Shown: positions 26,680 to 45,100, numbered from the stretch's first letter. The stretch is 64,000 bases of DNA from Myoxocephalus aenaeus (GCA_038501785.1 JBAMJR010000097.1:4485001-4549000); one strand, 5' to 3'. Notes: generated by a model not told the origin, from the sequence alone. Translations and numbers: made by a program.

Positions 26680-27191
26680 TTAGTAAGTGATGCCTCCAAG
26701 CTTGCACAGACTATACCCAGAAGCCAGCACAGGAATGTTCTCGTTTTTTGGGCATGTCTGCGACGCTCGTGTGATTTTTGGGTCACAACCATGAGAGTGT
26801 GTTATCGGGTCAGTTGTGATCCAGTCCTGACTAAGCTCCTTGTTAAACTCTCAGTGTGCTGACCATGCAGGCCCATGTGGAGTGATCCAAACAGTTTAGA
26901 CGCATACGGGGCCGGGGCTGAGGCCATGGGCTGGGAGCATATCCATCTCTAATCTCCTTACTATCAGATCTGTACATGATTAATACCCCTCCTTCTGTGA
27001 AGTACTCTAATACCTATTCAGTACAAAATGCACCTGCCAGAGTTCAGCTGGAGTCCACTTCACTTCACTGAAAATAAATGAACCTTCTTAATCTATGAAT
27101 TGAAATTGAAATTCATCTTCCGAATTCACCGATGTGATCCAAAAGCATGCACACTTGTATGTATATGTGCATGTGTGAGAGAGGCAGGCAG

Positions 27192-27193
<2 letters not shown>

Positions 27194-27224
<31 letters not shown>
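27194..27224 (+). repeat. (TG)n microsatellite in intron 5
   Basis: A run of about 15 TG units. Confidence 0.95.
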
Positions 27225-27226
<2 letters not shown>

Positions 27227-28041
27227 ATGCTGTAGTGGTCACACATTTCCTGCATGCTGACAGCTCTGTGCCTGTCCAAGTTATGCTGATGAGAAGAAGA
27301 GGTTATGGAGGTGCCGCTGAGGGACACATTCATTTAGTTTGTTACCCCTCCGTGCCTACAGCAGTGTAATGTTATAGAGTTATGGGGGTCAAGCTCAAGA
27401 TCAAGGAGAATCTGCCTCGGTTGCAAAAAAAGAGCGGCTAAACAATGTGTTCTCTGTCAAAATCAGAGGAAAACTCTTGAAGGAAGCAAAATCTCTGCTG
27501 ACGTGAGGTGCTGTATCCTTAATTCAACAGCCTCTTATAACCTAACACCTCGTCTATCAGAATGTCTATGGGGCAAGGAAGAAACATGATTATGCCCATC
27601 AATAATTCAATGTATGTGTGCTTGTGCTTGAGTGCGTTTGTGTGTGAACATGTGTGTGTGTATGTGTGTCTGTGTGCGATATGAAGTCTTGTTTGGTTGG
27701 CCAGGTCCTCAATTTTGTTCTAAATCTCCCTGGTGATTACAACATACATTGGCACTGGGTCTGTTCCCCCTCTCCGTTCAATGCAGGGGTTTTAGATGCA
27801 CTCTATTGATTTGTTCCTTGCACAGCGTTGTCCATTTTGCACCGACTCCATCCTCCACACACCCTGAGGCTGTATGAGCTGCTGTCATTAATTATCTGTG
27901 TGTGAGTGCACATGTTTATTCATACAGAGTGTGTGTGGAGAGGAGACAGAGGAAAACAGAGACAAATACAACTGGGTGAAAAATAAGAGCAAAAGGGTCA
28001 AATAAAGATAAAAAAGGAAGCAAAAATCCTTTGCTTTATAC

Positions 28042-28203
28042 CTGGGATGTGCTTGGCCCAGCCGATGATGACCACAAGCTCGCGGTCAGCCAAGTCGCAC
28101 AGCGTGGTCAGAGCCTTGATGTCGCTCTCCGGCATGGTGGGGTCAGGCATGGCATAGATCTTCTCTGGCTCTGCCACCAACAGGTGAGACACTATCTTTG
28201 TGA
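28042..28203 (-). CDS. esrrb: esrrb coding exon 5: start of ligand-binding domain
   Basis: A 162-nt exon with acceptor ATCCTCAG above 28203 and donor GTATAA from 28041. It encodes residues 210-262 of the short form (TKIVSHLLVAEPEKIYAMPD onward) and opens the ligand-binding domain. It contains helix 3 with TLCDLADRELVVIIGWAKHIP. Glu250 corresponds to ERR-gamma Glu275, which with an Arg in the next exon clamps phenolic ligands. Ala247 corresponds to ERR-gamma Ala272 and, by alignment, to the Phe of ERR-alpha that fills the pocket, so this is not ERR-alpha. The exon ends with one base of Gly263. Confidence 0.98.
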
Positions 28204-28703
28204 CTGAGGATAGAGGAGGAAGGAGGGAGGATGTCAAAGCAAAGCAGAGGTCAAAGGTCTTTTCACTGCAAAGCTTAGCCAGGCACAAAGATGCACCCTC
28301 CTGATGAACACTTGGCATTGGTGAAATTGTAACTCACGGTAGAATGGTCTCAATTTCCCCGTTTCTCATTATGCAAACTAATGGATGGAGCTTGAATTCG
28401 TACGAGTGAAAAGGCACTGAAAGCTCTTATCCCTACAGAATGCATACAAGTGGGGGAAATGTATGTGTGAAAATGTGAGACACTAGTGTCCTCGAGCACT
28501 CTGTCGTTGTTTAATATCGACCATCTGCTCAAGGACTTAATTCAGCTCTGACCGGAACAATACCTGGCCTATTTTTCTGACCAATGATCTCTCAACTGCC
28601 CACACAGGGAAGAGACAGGAGGAACATGAGGCTGGCCTAGAATTGTGTTGTGGAGGAGCGGCAGAGGAGGGAGATAATGGGCTAGTGACGGAGCAGTACT
28701 CAC
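28204..28703 (-). other. esrrb: esrrb intron 4
   Basis: A 500-nt intron, by far the shortest, with donor GTGAGT and acceptor CTCAG. It carries the DR1-type site and a second copy of the 12-bp palindrome GACACTAGTGTC. Confidence 0.93.
28248..28260 (+). promoter_or_regulatory. DR1-type nuclear receptor site in intron 4
   Basis: AGGTCAAAGGTCT is two AGGTCA-like half-sites in direct repeat with a one-base spacer, differing from the DR1 consensus only at the last base. It sits in the 500-nt intron 4, 45 nt from the exon 5 acceptor. Such sites bind HNF4, PPAR/RXR and related receptors. Occupancy here is untested. Confidence 0.3.
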
Positions 28704-28814
28704 GAGGTTTTTTGGTGGGAGGGGGGAGCGTCAAGCCAAGGTACGGGTTGTTTTCCGTGTCCAACCTCCGCTTGTATTTCTGTCTGCCACCTCGCACGCG
28801 GTCCAGACGCACCC
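28704..28814 (-). CDS. esrrb: esrrb coding exon 4: C-terminal extension and hinge
   Basis: A 111-nt exon with acceptor AACCCAG above 28814 and donor GTGAGT from 28703. It completes Gly172 and encodes residues 173-208 of the short form. VRLDRVRGGRQKYKRR is the C-terminal extension of the DNA-binding domain, which in ERRs contacts the minor groove at the bases 5' of AGGTCA. The following hinge (LDTENNPYLGLTLPPPTKKP) is the least conserved part, as in other ERRs. The last base of the exon plus exon 5 makes Leu209, giving the ERR-beta junction KKP-LTK rather than the ERR-gamma KKP-YNK. Intron 4 downstream is only 500 nt. Confidence 0.97.
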
Positions 28815-29100
28815 CTGGGTTAGAAACGACAACAGGGACATGAGATTAAGAGAGTGCATGTTTTCCCACAATATATTTCAAGGGAAATCAAATACGTGAA
28901 AAATGGGATGGGTCAAAAAAAGCAAATACATTTTTTGAGAAAAAGGGCGATACATTAGAAAGCATGCAAAATAAATCTTCCATGTATTACATTGGAACAA
29001 ATATGTAGCATGATGATCAGAGATGACACCCAAACATATTCTGTACTGATCATGTGTAAAAAAAAAAAAGCAGTATTGTAAAAGGACTGCATCGTGACAT

Positions 29101-29102
<2 letters not shown>

Positions 29103-29176
<74 letters not shown>
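29103..29176 (+). repeat. (GT)n microsatellite in intron 3
   Basis: An uninterrupted run of about 37 GT units, 290 bp before exon 4 in transcript terms. Confidence 0.98.
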
Positions 29177-29177
<1 letters not shown>

Positions 29178-30244
29178 AGAGGCACGGCTGCCTTCCCATA
29201 TGTGGTCCAAGCCTGGCTGGTCTACTGTGACACAGCTGAGCCCAGAGCAGGTCTAAACATATGAATATTTAACGCAGGGTCAATGATCTCACAGACTGGC
29301 CCTCTAATTATTTAGCTTTTGGGGTGAGGCAGATTGCATACTAATTAGCTGCAAGCCACATGCCTCTTTGCGCGCGTGGGTGTGTGAGCTCAGGTGAGCG
29401 CTCATCAGCATCGAGAAAAATAAACTTGACCAGCCCACAAGTAAAGACACAGTCCCACACACACTGTACAAAACATTCGTCGTCATACTGCAGATAGATA
29501 ACTAGGTATTGCTTTCCCATAAAAGACCCTTATTTCACCCCTCTTTCACTGGAGTAGCACTGAGGCCTTATCACCCCCAGCCACACCTAGGGGCCAGGTT
29601 CCACACTGATACTGTAAATGTCAAGCCGGCCTCATCATAACATAAGTTATTTATTATCTCATTATTTGATAAGAATGTTTCCATTTGGATGTCTTTTCTA
29701 TTCTATTCATTTTCAACATAGTTAAAATATTTCATCTACACTGTTCTATTTATTTGATAACACCGGGCACACATTTGGTTATTTAATGTAAGTGTATGCA
29801 AATTTATAAATATAATATAGTATAATATATCCTGCATCCCCATATATGGACCAGCGTGTCACTACTCCATACAGCCTAACTATCCTTGATATCTTAATCC
29901 TGTCAAGAGGGAGAATCCCTTCAATTTACATTGTATGCATAATGTAACCCCCCCCCCCAAACAAATTTAATATTAAAGGGTGGATGAGAAAAGGCTCAAT
30001 AAAATGCTTGCGGTGGAGGAGGAGTTAATTTGTCAGTCGCCCGCGTCCTCTAAGCGAACAGCACCCGCAGCCAGAGCACTTCCTTGATGATTTCATCACT
30101 TTATAACAGGGAGGACGGTGTCAAACCTGGCCATTGTGTGGCCACTGCAAATGAGCCTAATACAATTTGTCCATCAGCAAGTGCTCTTGGAGGGGATGAG
30201 TTTGGATGTGTCCCATGCGCGGTGATTGGAGGTCGGTCAGTAAA

Positions 30245-30260
30245 GGGGGGGGGGGGGGGG
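30245..30260 (+). repeat. Poly-G tract in intron 3
   Basis: A homopolymer of about 16 G. A poly-C run of about 10 lies nearby at 29949-29958. Confidence 0.9.
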
Positions 30261-30403
30261 AGGAAAAATCAGATGATATAAGATAGAAGGTGGCCTTCAT
30301 TTAACAAAGAGGAATTCAACGGTGGATTTATGCAAAATAGCTTCTTGATTTTCACCACTTATCTTACGTGGCTGTAGCCCCCTGTCCATCACACTCAACG
30401 CAT

Positions 30404-30405
<2 letters not shown>

Positions 30406-30482
<77 letters not shown>
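30406..30482 (+). repeat. (TG)n microsatellite in intron 3
   Basis: An uninterrupted run of about 38 TG units. Confidence 0.98.
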
Positions 30483-30487
<5 letters not shown>

Positions 30488-30696
30488 ACTGTATTATCAT
30501 GTAACTGAAGAATAGACATTTCTTCTACTTTTATAAATTATTTGATTCCCTGGAAACACAAATCTGATTAGGATTGTCTTTCAATTTTCTGACACTGACA
30601 ACCCACTAACCTAATTACCCCCAATTCCCAATAGAGCATCATCCTTCTCAGCAAGCACCAAGGAATCATCTCATGGTAACTGTCTGTGCTTTACAG

Positions 30697-30715
30697 ACAC
30701 ACACACACACACACA

Positions 30716-30750
<35 letters not shown>
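30697..30750 (+). repeat. (AC)n microsatellite in intron 3
   Basis: AC units with one AT interruption near 30721. It is opposite in sense to the TG tract 215 bp away. Confidence 0.97.
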
Positions 30751-30758
<8 letters not shown>

Positions 30759-33700
30759 AATGTCCTTTTAATGTGCAACTTATAAAGAACAAATAGTCTT
30801 CAAACACCCTTGACTTGCCAACTCGAGCATATGTGCTTTAAAAAGTTTCGGATTCAGCCGAGGTGGTCCCGTTACTACTGTAGGGTTGGAAAATTCCTCT
30901 CATTGTCAAATGTGATGTCACCGCTTTATACGGCTTCTTCCGGCTCCCCCCGTTGAGCTCGGTGTCTGCCAGTTGGCTTTGCTTCTGCTCGCCATGATTC
31001 TCTGTGCCGGTTGAGTCATGTGGCTGTATCAGCCAGCGTAAAGCCGGTGATGAAGGTAGATGGGTGCCTCTTTTAATTAGAACAGTCCTGTCCATAATTA
31101 ACAGATGCTGACAGGAATTAAAGCTTGGCTCTAACCTGTCTCATTTTACTGTCCAACAGAGCCAGATACAGGCAGAGGGGACGAGCGAGTGATTAAGACC
31201 AGCTAGACGGATTCATTCACTCTTCCTGTCGGGCACTATGGTCGGGGCTTTATTGGGGCCTTTGTGGGGTTCATATGTCCCCTTTGGTGACACCCAAAGC
31301 TTCTGACTCTGACCGGTCTGTTGTGCCCCCTCCAAAGTAAACAGAAGGAGTGTTATACATGTGTGAAGAGAGTTGAGTACTACCTCATCCAAAGTCATCT
31401 CACTGTTTTATGGCCCACTACACAGAGCAGTGCGGGTAGCAGTGGGCGAGCTCGGGTGTCATCGCTTCAAAGCAGGGTGTAGGGGGAGAGGGCTTTTGGC
31501 CAAGGCGACTGGCATTTGTGCACGGATTAGCACAAGCCTTTGGGGTGGGGGCTGGGGCCAGCTGACCTGGGGCTCTTCTTTCTCTCCAAAAACAATAATA
31601 ATCCCCTTCCTAGTACACTCCTACAAAAGGGCCTGTCTTCACTCACTTTGTGTGGCCGGCAGTGGTCGGGGGCCCTTATTTTGAGTCTCTCACCTGTTCT
31701 GGGTGTCTCTCCCTGGGGAAAGTGTCAGGATGTCTGGGATGGTTGGCAATGCCAAGGGGGGCTTAGGCGGACCCTATTTTAGCTGGGAAAATCAGAAGGC
31801 CACATGGCAAGGCATGGTGAACCTTGCCTTTCAAGGAAGCCGCCCGCCGAAACTGCCGTCAGCACTATTTCAAAGAGCCCCTGTTGCCAGCTTTGCATGC
31901 TTGTACGTGTGTTGCAGCATTTCTTATCATGAGCAGTGATGAGCGAGGGGTAGCGGAAAAATTGTCACGTATTGCCCTCCTCCCCTTCTGCTGACCCCAG
32001 GGGCTGCCATACTGACACCCGCGTCACATTTACAGGTTAGGTACAATCTCCCTAGTGAGCTGACATCCGCTCACACTGCTAATTGAAAAGACTTAAACTA
32101 GACTTTAGATTTCTCTAAATTACAGTATTGTATATTTATATTTTTGGAGCGCTTTGGCCAGGCTTCTTTATTACCTACTTCACTACTGCTATTACTGCAT
32201 CTTGGAAGCAGACTGTATTTGTCTTACTGGTTTAGACGGCCGTCAATACAAGTGGACATTGACATGTCTAGTATTTCAGGCACTATACATGCGAGCGTAG
32301 TGTGGTTTGCGTGTATGTTCTGTATGTTGCGTATGTGGCTGTGACAGGGCTATTGTGGGATGCGGTTGTCCTTTGCATGCCAGTCTGCGGAACAATGAGA
32401 GGTGTATTGTATATCAGCACAGACACACTTTGCTCCTTTGTTCAGCAAATGTTCATGGCTGTCACGCTGTCCTCTTACAATGAGACGGGATACTTTTATA
32501 CACTGTTACACAGTGAGGACAATGGAACAAAAAGCTATGGTCTTCTGTGGTCAACACTAGAGTGGTGTGTAGATAAAAATATACATGTGACTGTCCAGTA
32601 ATAAAACATTCTTCTGCACCGGTGTGTGTGCACATGTGTGGAGGGATCTATGTGTTAGTGAGCGATGGAGAAAGGAAGTAAGTGCAGAGAGCAACTGCCA
32701 CTGAATGATGTCAATGTAATCTCTCAATATCTTGTCTTCTCTCTTGCTCTAAGCTCTGATCCGTTTCCATTGATCAGAGGAAAAACCTGTTGCCTCTGAC
32801 ATTTGATTCTCTATTGATCACTTCCTCCTTTATACAGTCAGGGGAAAGCACAGCGACTCAACACAGGGTTTAGGCTCTCCTGTAATCAGACTGCTGATCT
32901 TCCAGACCATTTTCCTTTACCTTCTTTAAACGTTAAGCTACAAATGTTATGATTGCAGATTTTGTGCTTGCTCAGTAGAACCTGTAAATGTATGAATTTT
33001 ACTCGCGGGTAAAATAAAAACAGAAATATTGACCCTTAACTTCTTCAGGATACGTCTAAAATTGTTCTTTTTTCAGAGACAGTCATGGATTTAAACTTCT
33101 GCTTCATTGGGGTTCAGCACTGTTGGAGCTGTAAAGTTATAATTAGGTGATTTTCCATTGAGACACAATGTGACCTTTCTGCAGTAATGAAAGTAAGTGG
33201 CAACCTCAGTCACATGAGCGGTGGCCATCTCCACACTCTGGGCCCGAGCATGGCGTTGAGCCGACGGCTTCGTAGAGCTTACAGTGAACAGAGACCATGT
33301 GTCTCTCTTTCCATTTCGTCTTGGTGACACTTTAAAAGGGCCGGGCCTTAAGGCAGCGCTTACTCAAGTCTCTGTTAATCATGACAAATCATGTGCAAAG
33401 TTGAATAATATTTTATTTTTAATTTTTACAGAAATCGGTTATTTTAGAAGGATCTATTGCAATACCTGCGCAACACTTCAATCAGCCTGTGATAGAGGTG
33501 ATGACAGACGCTTTGTAAAATAGGGTCATTCATATTATGACAATGTGCTGAATACAGAGAAGCGTGCGGCATTAGAACCATGGGCTTATCCAAAGTCTGC
33601 ATATTTGAGTTTTATATTCTTTTTACTCTGACCTGACACTGGCCATTCATTTATAGCCACGGCTACATATTTTCGTAGTCTCTTATTCTCCAAGATGATA

Positions 33701-34761
33701 TATTGGCATACATTTTTCATCAGATAGTAATGCGATTACTCTGTCTTTCTGGCACTGAGGCTTTATCTGGCTGCAGCCAGTCCAGCGGATTCTGTTACTG
33801 TGTGGCGATCCATACGGGCTATGACTCTGGCTTCAGGTGGCAACCGGATATATTATGCATCTATAAATCCTGTTCTCCGATGAATAATGGGGGGATATAT
33901 ACTGCACAGAGTTAGACAGAGAACTTAAAAGTGGAAGATTGTACAGAATTTCATTTATCAGAGCTTCTGTCTGGCAGTATTCATACCACTGTATAAACAT
34001 GAGGGACAATCGTACTTGGCACAACACAAGTGCCACACTCAGCAGCACTCGAGGAAAACGCGTTTCCTTACAGAGTTCCTGAGCTATTCCCAGAGGAGGC
34101 TTGAATAAATATAACACCGCCACTTCACCCCCAAGTCACATATCTTTCATTATTCATTTGTCTGGCCCCTTTGGAGCAACCAACAAGTGAGAAGGAGACA
34201 GAGGGAGGCAGAGAGAGGCAGGTGAGCATGCATGTGCTTGTGCAATGGGGTAAAGGAGGACAGATAGGTGCCTCCCCTGGAAGAGCGGCCATGCCTCGGG
34301 GTCTCAGGGGGTTCAGTCAGGGCGATAAAGGGGGGGAGAAACCCAACAGGACAAATCTATTGGAAGCATGTTTAATTGTCGCTGAATTCCCAGCTGGCGT
34401 GACTTTAAAAAATCATCCACAGGAAGAGAGCTGAGATGTTCGGAAAACATTTAGTGGATCAATATGCGGGGGTGAGCTGAGACCGTGCCCGGTGTGTGCT
34501 CGGGGACCGAGCCAGAGCCTTTCCAGGCGGAATACTGTTACAATTCTATTACTCAGACGGCAGGATCAACCTATTCAGCATATTTCTGTCCCCAGCTCAA
34601 CTGCACATTATTTACTGCTCTGTAGGTAGGGGAGGACAGGGGGGCTGGGAACTGTTGTCTTGGCCAGCCAGTTGTATGCATCTCTCACTTTGGCTTGCTC
34701 GATGAAAGATACTGTGGGACTCATTGCCAAAGCAGTCTGGGACTTAACGAAACAACTATCA

Positions 34762-40660
<5,899 letters not shown>

Positions 40661-41070
40661 CTTGTATTGTCCTTTTAAAAAAGGCTTTGCAGGCCTCACA
40701 AGAGGCCACCCCATAGTGATACCCCGAGGCTATATCTCCACAGACCAGGCACAGCCTCTTGGGGAGGGAGTTCAACATGTATTCGCACTTTATGGACGAG
40801 TCCTCCATGATGGTGCTGGAGCAGTCATCGTAGCGCTTGCGGCAGGTGCCGGCCCCGAGCCCGCTGGGGGTGAACATAGGTGGAGAGTCCAGGCCGTTGG
40901 AGTGGCTGTTCATAGTGCTGACATAGCCGCCACTGGCGTCTGAGTTGCCGCTGGGGCTGTGGTGGCTGACCGTGTCGATGACCGAGGAGGGACTGGATGG
41001 CTCCGTCTTGATGTAGGACCCACAACTGGAAGGTAGGTGCCGGTCATCAGCGGCCATTCTATTCAGCAGC
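40661..41070 (-). CDS. esrrb: esrrb coding exon 2: N-terminal domain and zinc finger 1
   Basis: The exon spans 410 nt, with acceptor CCTCAG just above 41070 and donor GTATTT from 40660. It completes Gln17, encodes LLNR, then the internal start MAADDRHL at 41057. Numbering below uses the 433-residue short form; add 21 for the long form. Residues 16-23 (IKTEPSSP) fit the phospho-dependent sumoylation motif known in ERR proteins. Residues around 55-61 (GLDSPPM) and 88-100 (SIKCEYMLNSLPK) match ERR-beta. Zinc finger 1 begins at Cys103 with the pattern C-x2-C-x13-C-x2-C. The P-box is EACKA, typical of ERRs (EGCKA in estrogen receptors), so the protein is expected to bind TNAAGGTCA half-sites in the nucleus. 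The internal ATG has a strong context (A at -3, G at +4) and may be used independently. The open frame continues into both flanking introns, but the splice sites and homology fix the limits. Confidence 0.97.
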
Positions 41071-41658
41071 CTGAGGGATGGGGTGAGAGACGGAGGGGGA
41101 GGGTTGATGGGAAAAGGGAGGAGGAGAAGAGGAAGATGATTAGCAGAGGTCTTCCGAGAGTAGAAATTAATCTTATCAACCAGTGGAGTGACATAAATGT
41201 CCAAACAGCGAAACGCTTGATTGAAATTAAGTACAAAATGTAATGATTTTGTGGCTTTTCATGGAAATGACAATGCAAATGCTCTTTTCCTCTAAGTAGA
41301 CATTAAGGTAAAGTTTTTTGAGTTAATTAATTATACAGCATATATATTAAACAATACAGTCCCAGTAGATCAACACCTAGGATCGCTTTCAATCTTTCGT
41401 ATGCTTTTCATAGAAAAAGATGTGTTTTTAAATATAAACATGCAAGTTCTTTGTACAGGAAAAGATGGCATTAGGTTGCTAAAAAACCGTAGCTAAAAAA
41501 AACACTTTTGTGTACAACTACAACACGCACGTCCACACACAGTTGCACACATGCCCAAAACAATACAAACACACAGACAGAAAGAAAAGAAAAGTGAAAG
41601 AGAGTAAGAGGGAGGGATAGAAAGAGAGCACTCAAATAACTTAACACGCAAGTGTACG

Positions 41659-41661
<3 letters not shown>

Positions 41662-41709
<48 letters not shown>
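41662..41709 (+). repeat. (CA)n microsatellite in intron 1
   Basis: A run of about 24 CA units, about 600 bp upstream (in transcript terms) of exon 2. Confidence 0.97.
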
Positions 41710-41711
<2 letters not shown>

Positions 41712-42131
41712 CATATCAAGTCTGGGGCATCTCCATAGTTTAGAGAGTAGAGTGGACCTTGGCTTGTCTCCTTGAGTCAGCAGTCAACCAAAAGGAAAAC
41801 ATGATGGCAAGATATTGACTTTTTCACTGTCTGCCTAATAACTGTATTTTGGAGTACATGCAATATGATGCTGTAACGTGTGCAGACTAAAGTGCAGCCT
41901 TTTGGCTGTGGCCACAAAATGCACTCTGAAGCCTTCCTCGCCCATATAAATCTCTTTCAGTCTTGCTCTATAACCTTTAACTTGAAATTGCATTGGAAGA
42001 ACAATGGGGGGAAAAAACTTAGACCAGACATGTTCAACTCATTTTTTTGTCCACAAATGGAGTGAACTGAAGGGGTGGACTGGGAGAGGAGATGGGTAAC
42101 TCATTGTATTGGGGATGCTGTGTAGACAAAG

Positions 42132-42147
42132 TGACCCCTTAGGGTCA
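42132..42147. promoter_or_regulatory. Everted nuclear receptor half-sites in intron 1
   Basis: TGACCC and GGGTCA are arranged as an everted repeat with a four-base spacer. The right half extends to GGGTCAAGG. The arms are exact reverse complements. Everted half-sites can be bound by nuclear receptor dimers, but four bases is not a standard spacing, so this is a weak candidate. Confidence 0.2.
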
Positions 42148-45100
42148 AGGCTAGTTCACACACTTACATACACACACACACCCCTTTGCATTAGGTACCA
42201 CGGAAGGGGTGAAAGGTCACCTGCACTTGCCTGCATTAACAAAATTGAGCCTTGCATGGCTTATGCAAATTCAGACACAGGGGCTCCTATTGAGTGGCAG
42301 CTAGACAGCCCAAAGTTGTGCCTTAGCACATTAGTGCCATTAGCATATTGCCAACTAATGGTAATGTTTACATATTTGACATGTCAGTTTACCATCAGCA
42401 CGGAGAGAGAGGGATGTTCCCTCCCCGGCTCTATCTGACTGATTGGACGGTAGCTGTCTGTCTCAGAGTGCTTGAGAGGAAACAGGAAACGAGAGGCCTC
42501 CGCTGTGTCCCCTTCGGTCGGCCGGACTGCCTCTTGCTCTCTGAGGCTGATTTAATTGTGAGGGTGGGTGACGGAGGGGTTCAGGCCCAGAGGTCAGTGG
42601 GTCAACCTTATTTTCTCACCCTGGCTTCCTGGGCCTGTGGAGATGGGGGTCAGCGTGTCAAATTAAATCTCATTCCCAGGTTTCCCTCCCTACTGTCATG
42701 TATATTCATCGGAGCTCCAGGTGCCTACCACTTCTGGAAATTCACAAAAAGGTTAACTGCTAAAATAAATAATAAAAAAAATGCCCCCTGTTAAAACCGT
42801 TGACCTTGTGGAATAAGCCCTTTGCCTGTGCACTCCTGGAATTCTTCTTGCAATATAAAGCCATCACTATATAAAACTGATACACAACTACCATTGTGCT
42901 TGAGAACATGCTTTCCAATTTACAGTTTTGCCTTCAGTTACTCTCCATTTAAACAATGTAATACTACTGGTGGCATTGGGGTCAGTTATTCAGACTTTCT
43001 GTTAAAAAATTATCCACTTGTACTCTTAAATGTCCTTGCAGATAGAAATTGAAAAAGTGAATAAATTTCATGCCTTTCTTAAATAGAACTTGCCGCTCTT
43101 GATAATGAATGCAGATTGCATCCCCATAAATTAATGCACGGCTCTGTGTTCATCTGCTTTATGTTCTCTGTTTCAGATGGATATGTGCACCTGTGCGATA
43201 GGGCACCTGCACTTGGCTTATTAAAGGCTATATATTAAAACACAGGAGCACAAGATGGCTCCATTTAGCTTTTATTTCACAAATTCAGAGTAAGCTTAAC
43301 CCCGGTTCAAAGGCCATCTTTAGGGTGACACTTAGCATAATTGCATAAGTGTCTTAACTGTTTCCCCTCCAGCTCAATGTGGTCATTTATAATAAATGTG
43401 CTGGCTAGAATGCCCTTAACTCATTCTGCTATGACACATTATACCACGGCTATGCTTATGTTTTTAACAAGCCTGCATATATTGATTAATGATACTGAGG
43501 GAATACTAACCACTTGAACCTGGTGTATTAATCAAATAGCCTAAAATATTTCTATAAATATTCGTAATCTCTAATGGGACAGGTCCAATTTAAATCTATA
43601 AATACCATTGTATGGGAAAATGAATTATGAGCATTAAATAGTTTGACAGCAGCAATAGTTGTAATAAATAATTCAATATGTGGGGCAGGTGCTAATTAGC
43701 TTGTGTGCTACACAGACAGAGCAGACAGGAAAGGGACTAACTGTGACTTGATGCTGTAAAATCTATAGTTCTGTCTTACTTCCTTCCTCAACGTAAGAGC
43801 ATTTTAAATTCTGCTGCCTGGCTGCCCAAAGGAGCAGCGCTCGTCCAAGATACAGTATCTCTCTCTCTCTCCTTTTCTCTCTCTGTTCCTCCTCCTTTTG
43901 TTCCCTTTGTACTGATCAAAATTCATGCTGAGTAGTGGGTTATGGGCCCGCAAACGCACACTGCGCAGTTTGGTTTTAATCTGATTCCACCTGGCCCTCC
44001 TAACAGCATTTCAGATCCCTAATATCATTCCACTGGTGCTGCTGTGACCAGGATTAGCTGGCCTAATGATCTGGCAGCTCGTCTCACACTCTCTGTTCCT
44101 CGACTTCCGAGAGGAAAAAGCGAGGAGCTCTCGTTTTCGCGCGTCTCAACACTTTCCTCGCCTGCAAGCAAAGACTCTGAACGTCGGATGACACTGTCGC
44201 CAGAACGCAGAACATTCCGGATCTAATTGAGCCAATTTGTAAGTGTTCCTGCTGAGAGCTTCCTGCTCACTTCAGGAGGATACTGACATCCTCCACTGTT
44301 CTCCGGGTGACTGCAGCTCTTTCCTCGTTTCATGTGTAAATCACAAGCTCAGTACAAACCCGTGCTTGGGGCTCAACTCAAACAGTGAGTATATTCCCGA
44401 TGTCCTTTTCACTCTCAAGGCCACAAGATGCCAAAAACACAATTTTATAACATTTGCTAACCTCATCCCAGAGTGTCACATCCTTGCTACCTGATCAAAC
44501 TGGGTAAATGGAGGGGAAGGTGTGGGTGGTGGAGGTGGGGGTTGACATCTGCAGGCAGCGCGATGGTGATATCAGATGCCCCGGTAGGGGCAGATCTGTC
44601 TGGAGGGCCCCAGGCGATGTGGCCTGATAAGCCACTGGCCCCAGAGTCAGCGTTGGTAGGACGAACTCAATTAGCTCCTGACAGACCTCCTCTCAGCCAG
44701 GCTCAGCCTCCCCACCACAGCAAGAACCCACTGGCAGCTGCCACGCTGACCTCTCCTCCAGGGGCCACCGCCACCTTTTACCGCTCCAACACACAGCCTG
44801 GGATTCGTTTTTTTGGGAGAGCGGACAACCACGCTGAAATTCAGCACCTGCCCGACTAAAGTCACAGAAATACATGCAGAAGTGTGTATGCCACCAAGGG
44901 CGCTCGGTGTGTGTTCTCGCAGGGCAAAACGGAAATGAAAAAGGACTCCGGCTCAGGGAGGGGTTTGGGTGGCCCTTGGGAGAAAGGAAGGGAATGGAGA
45001 TTCCAAAACACATTGGGTTGAAATATGAAGGACGCCTCTCTGCCTAACTGGTTCCAGGTTAATGACCATCAGGGGAATAAGGGGCCGAAAGACTCTCGGG

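Larger units (their letters stand above)
19267..28041 (-). other. esrrb: esrrb intron 5
   Basis: An 8775-nt intron with donor GTATAA and acceptor TACAG. It holds GA, CA, GCA and TG tracts, the long polypurine tract and one copy of the GACACTAGTGTC palindrome. No coding sequence is recognised. Confidence 0.9.

Noticed and set aside
41071..41204. Open reading frame continuing upstream of exon 2 and giving a longer N-terminus
   Set aside because: It crosses a clear acceptor with a long pyrimidine tract and encodes a Pro/Leu-rich translation of that tract; it is intron read-through.
44473..44859. 128-residue plus-strand GC-rich frame in intron 1
   Set aside because: No domain, no splice support and irregular composition; most likely non-coding.
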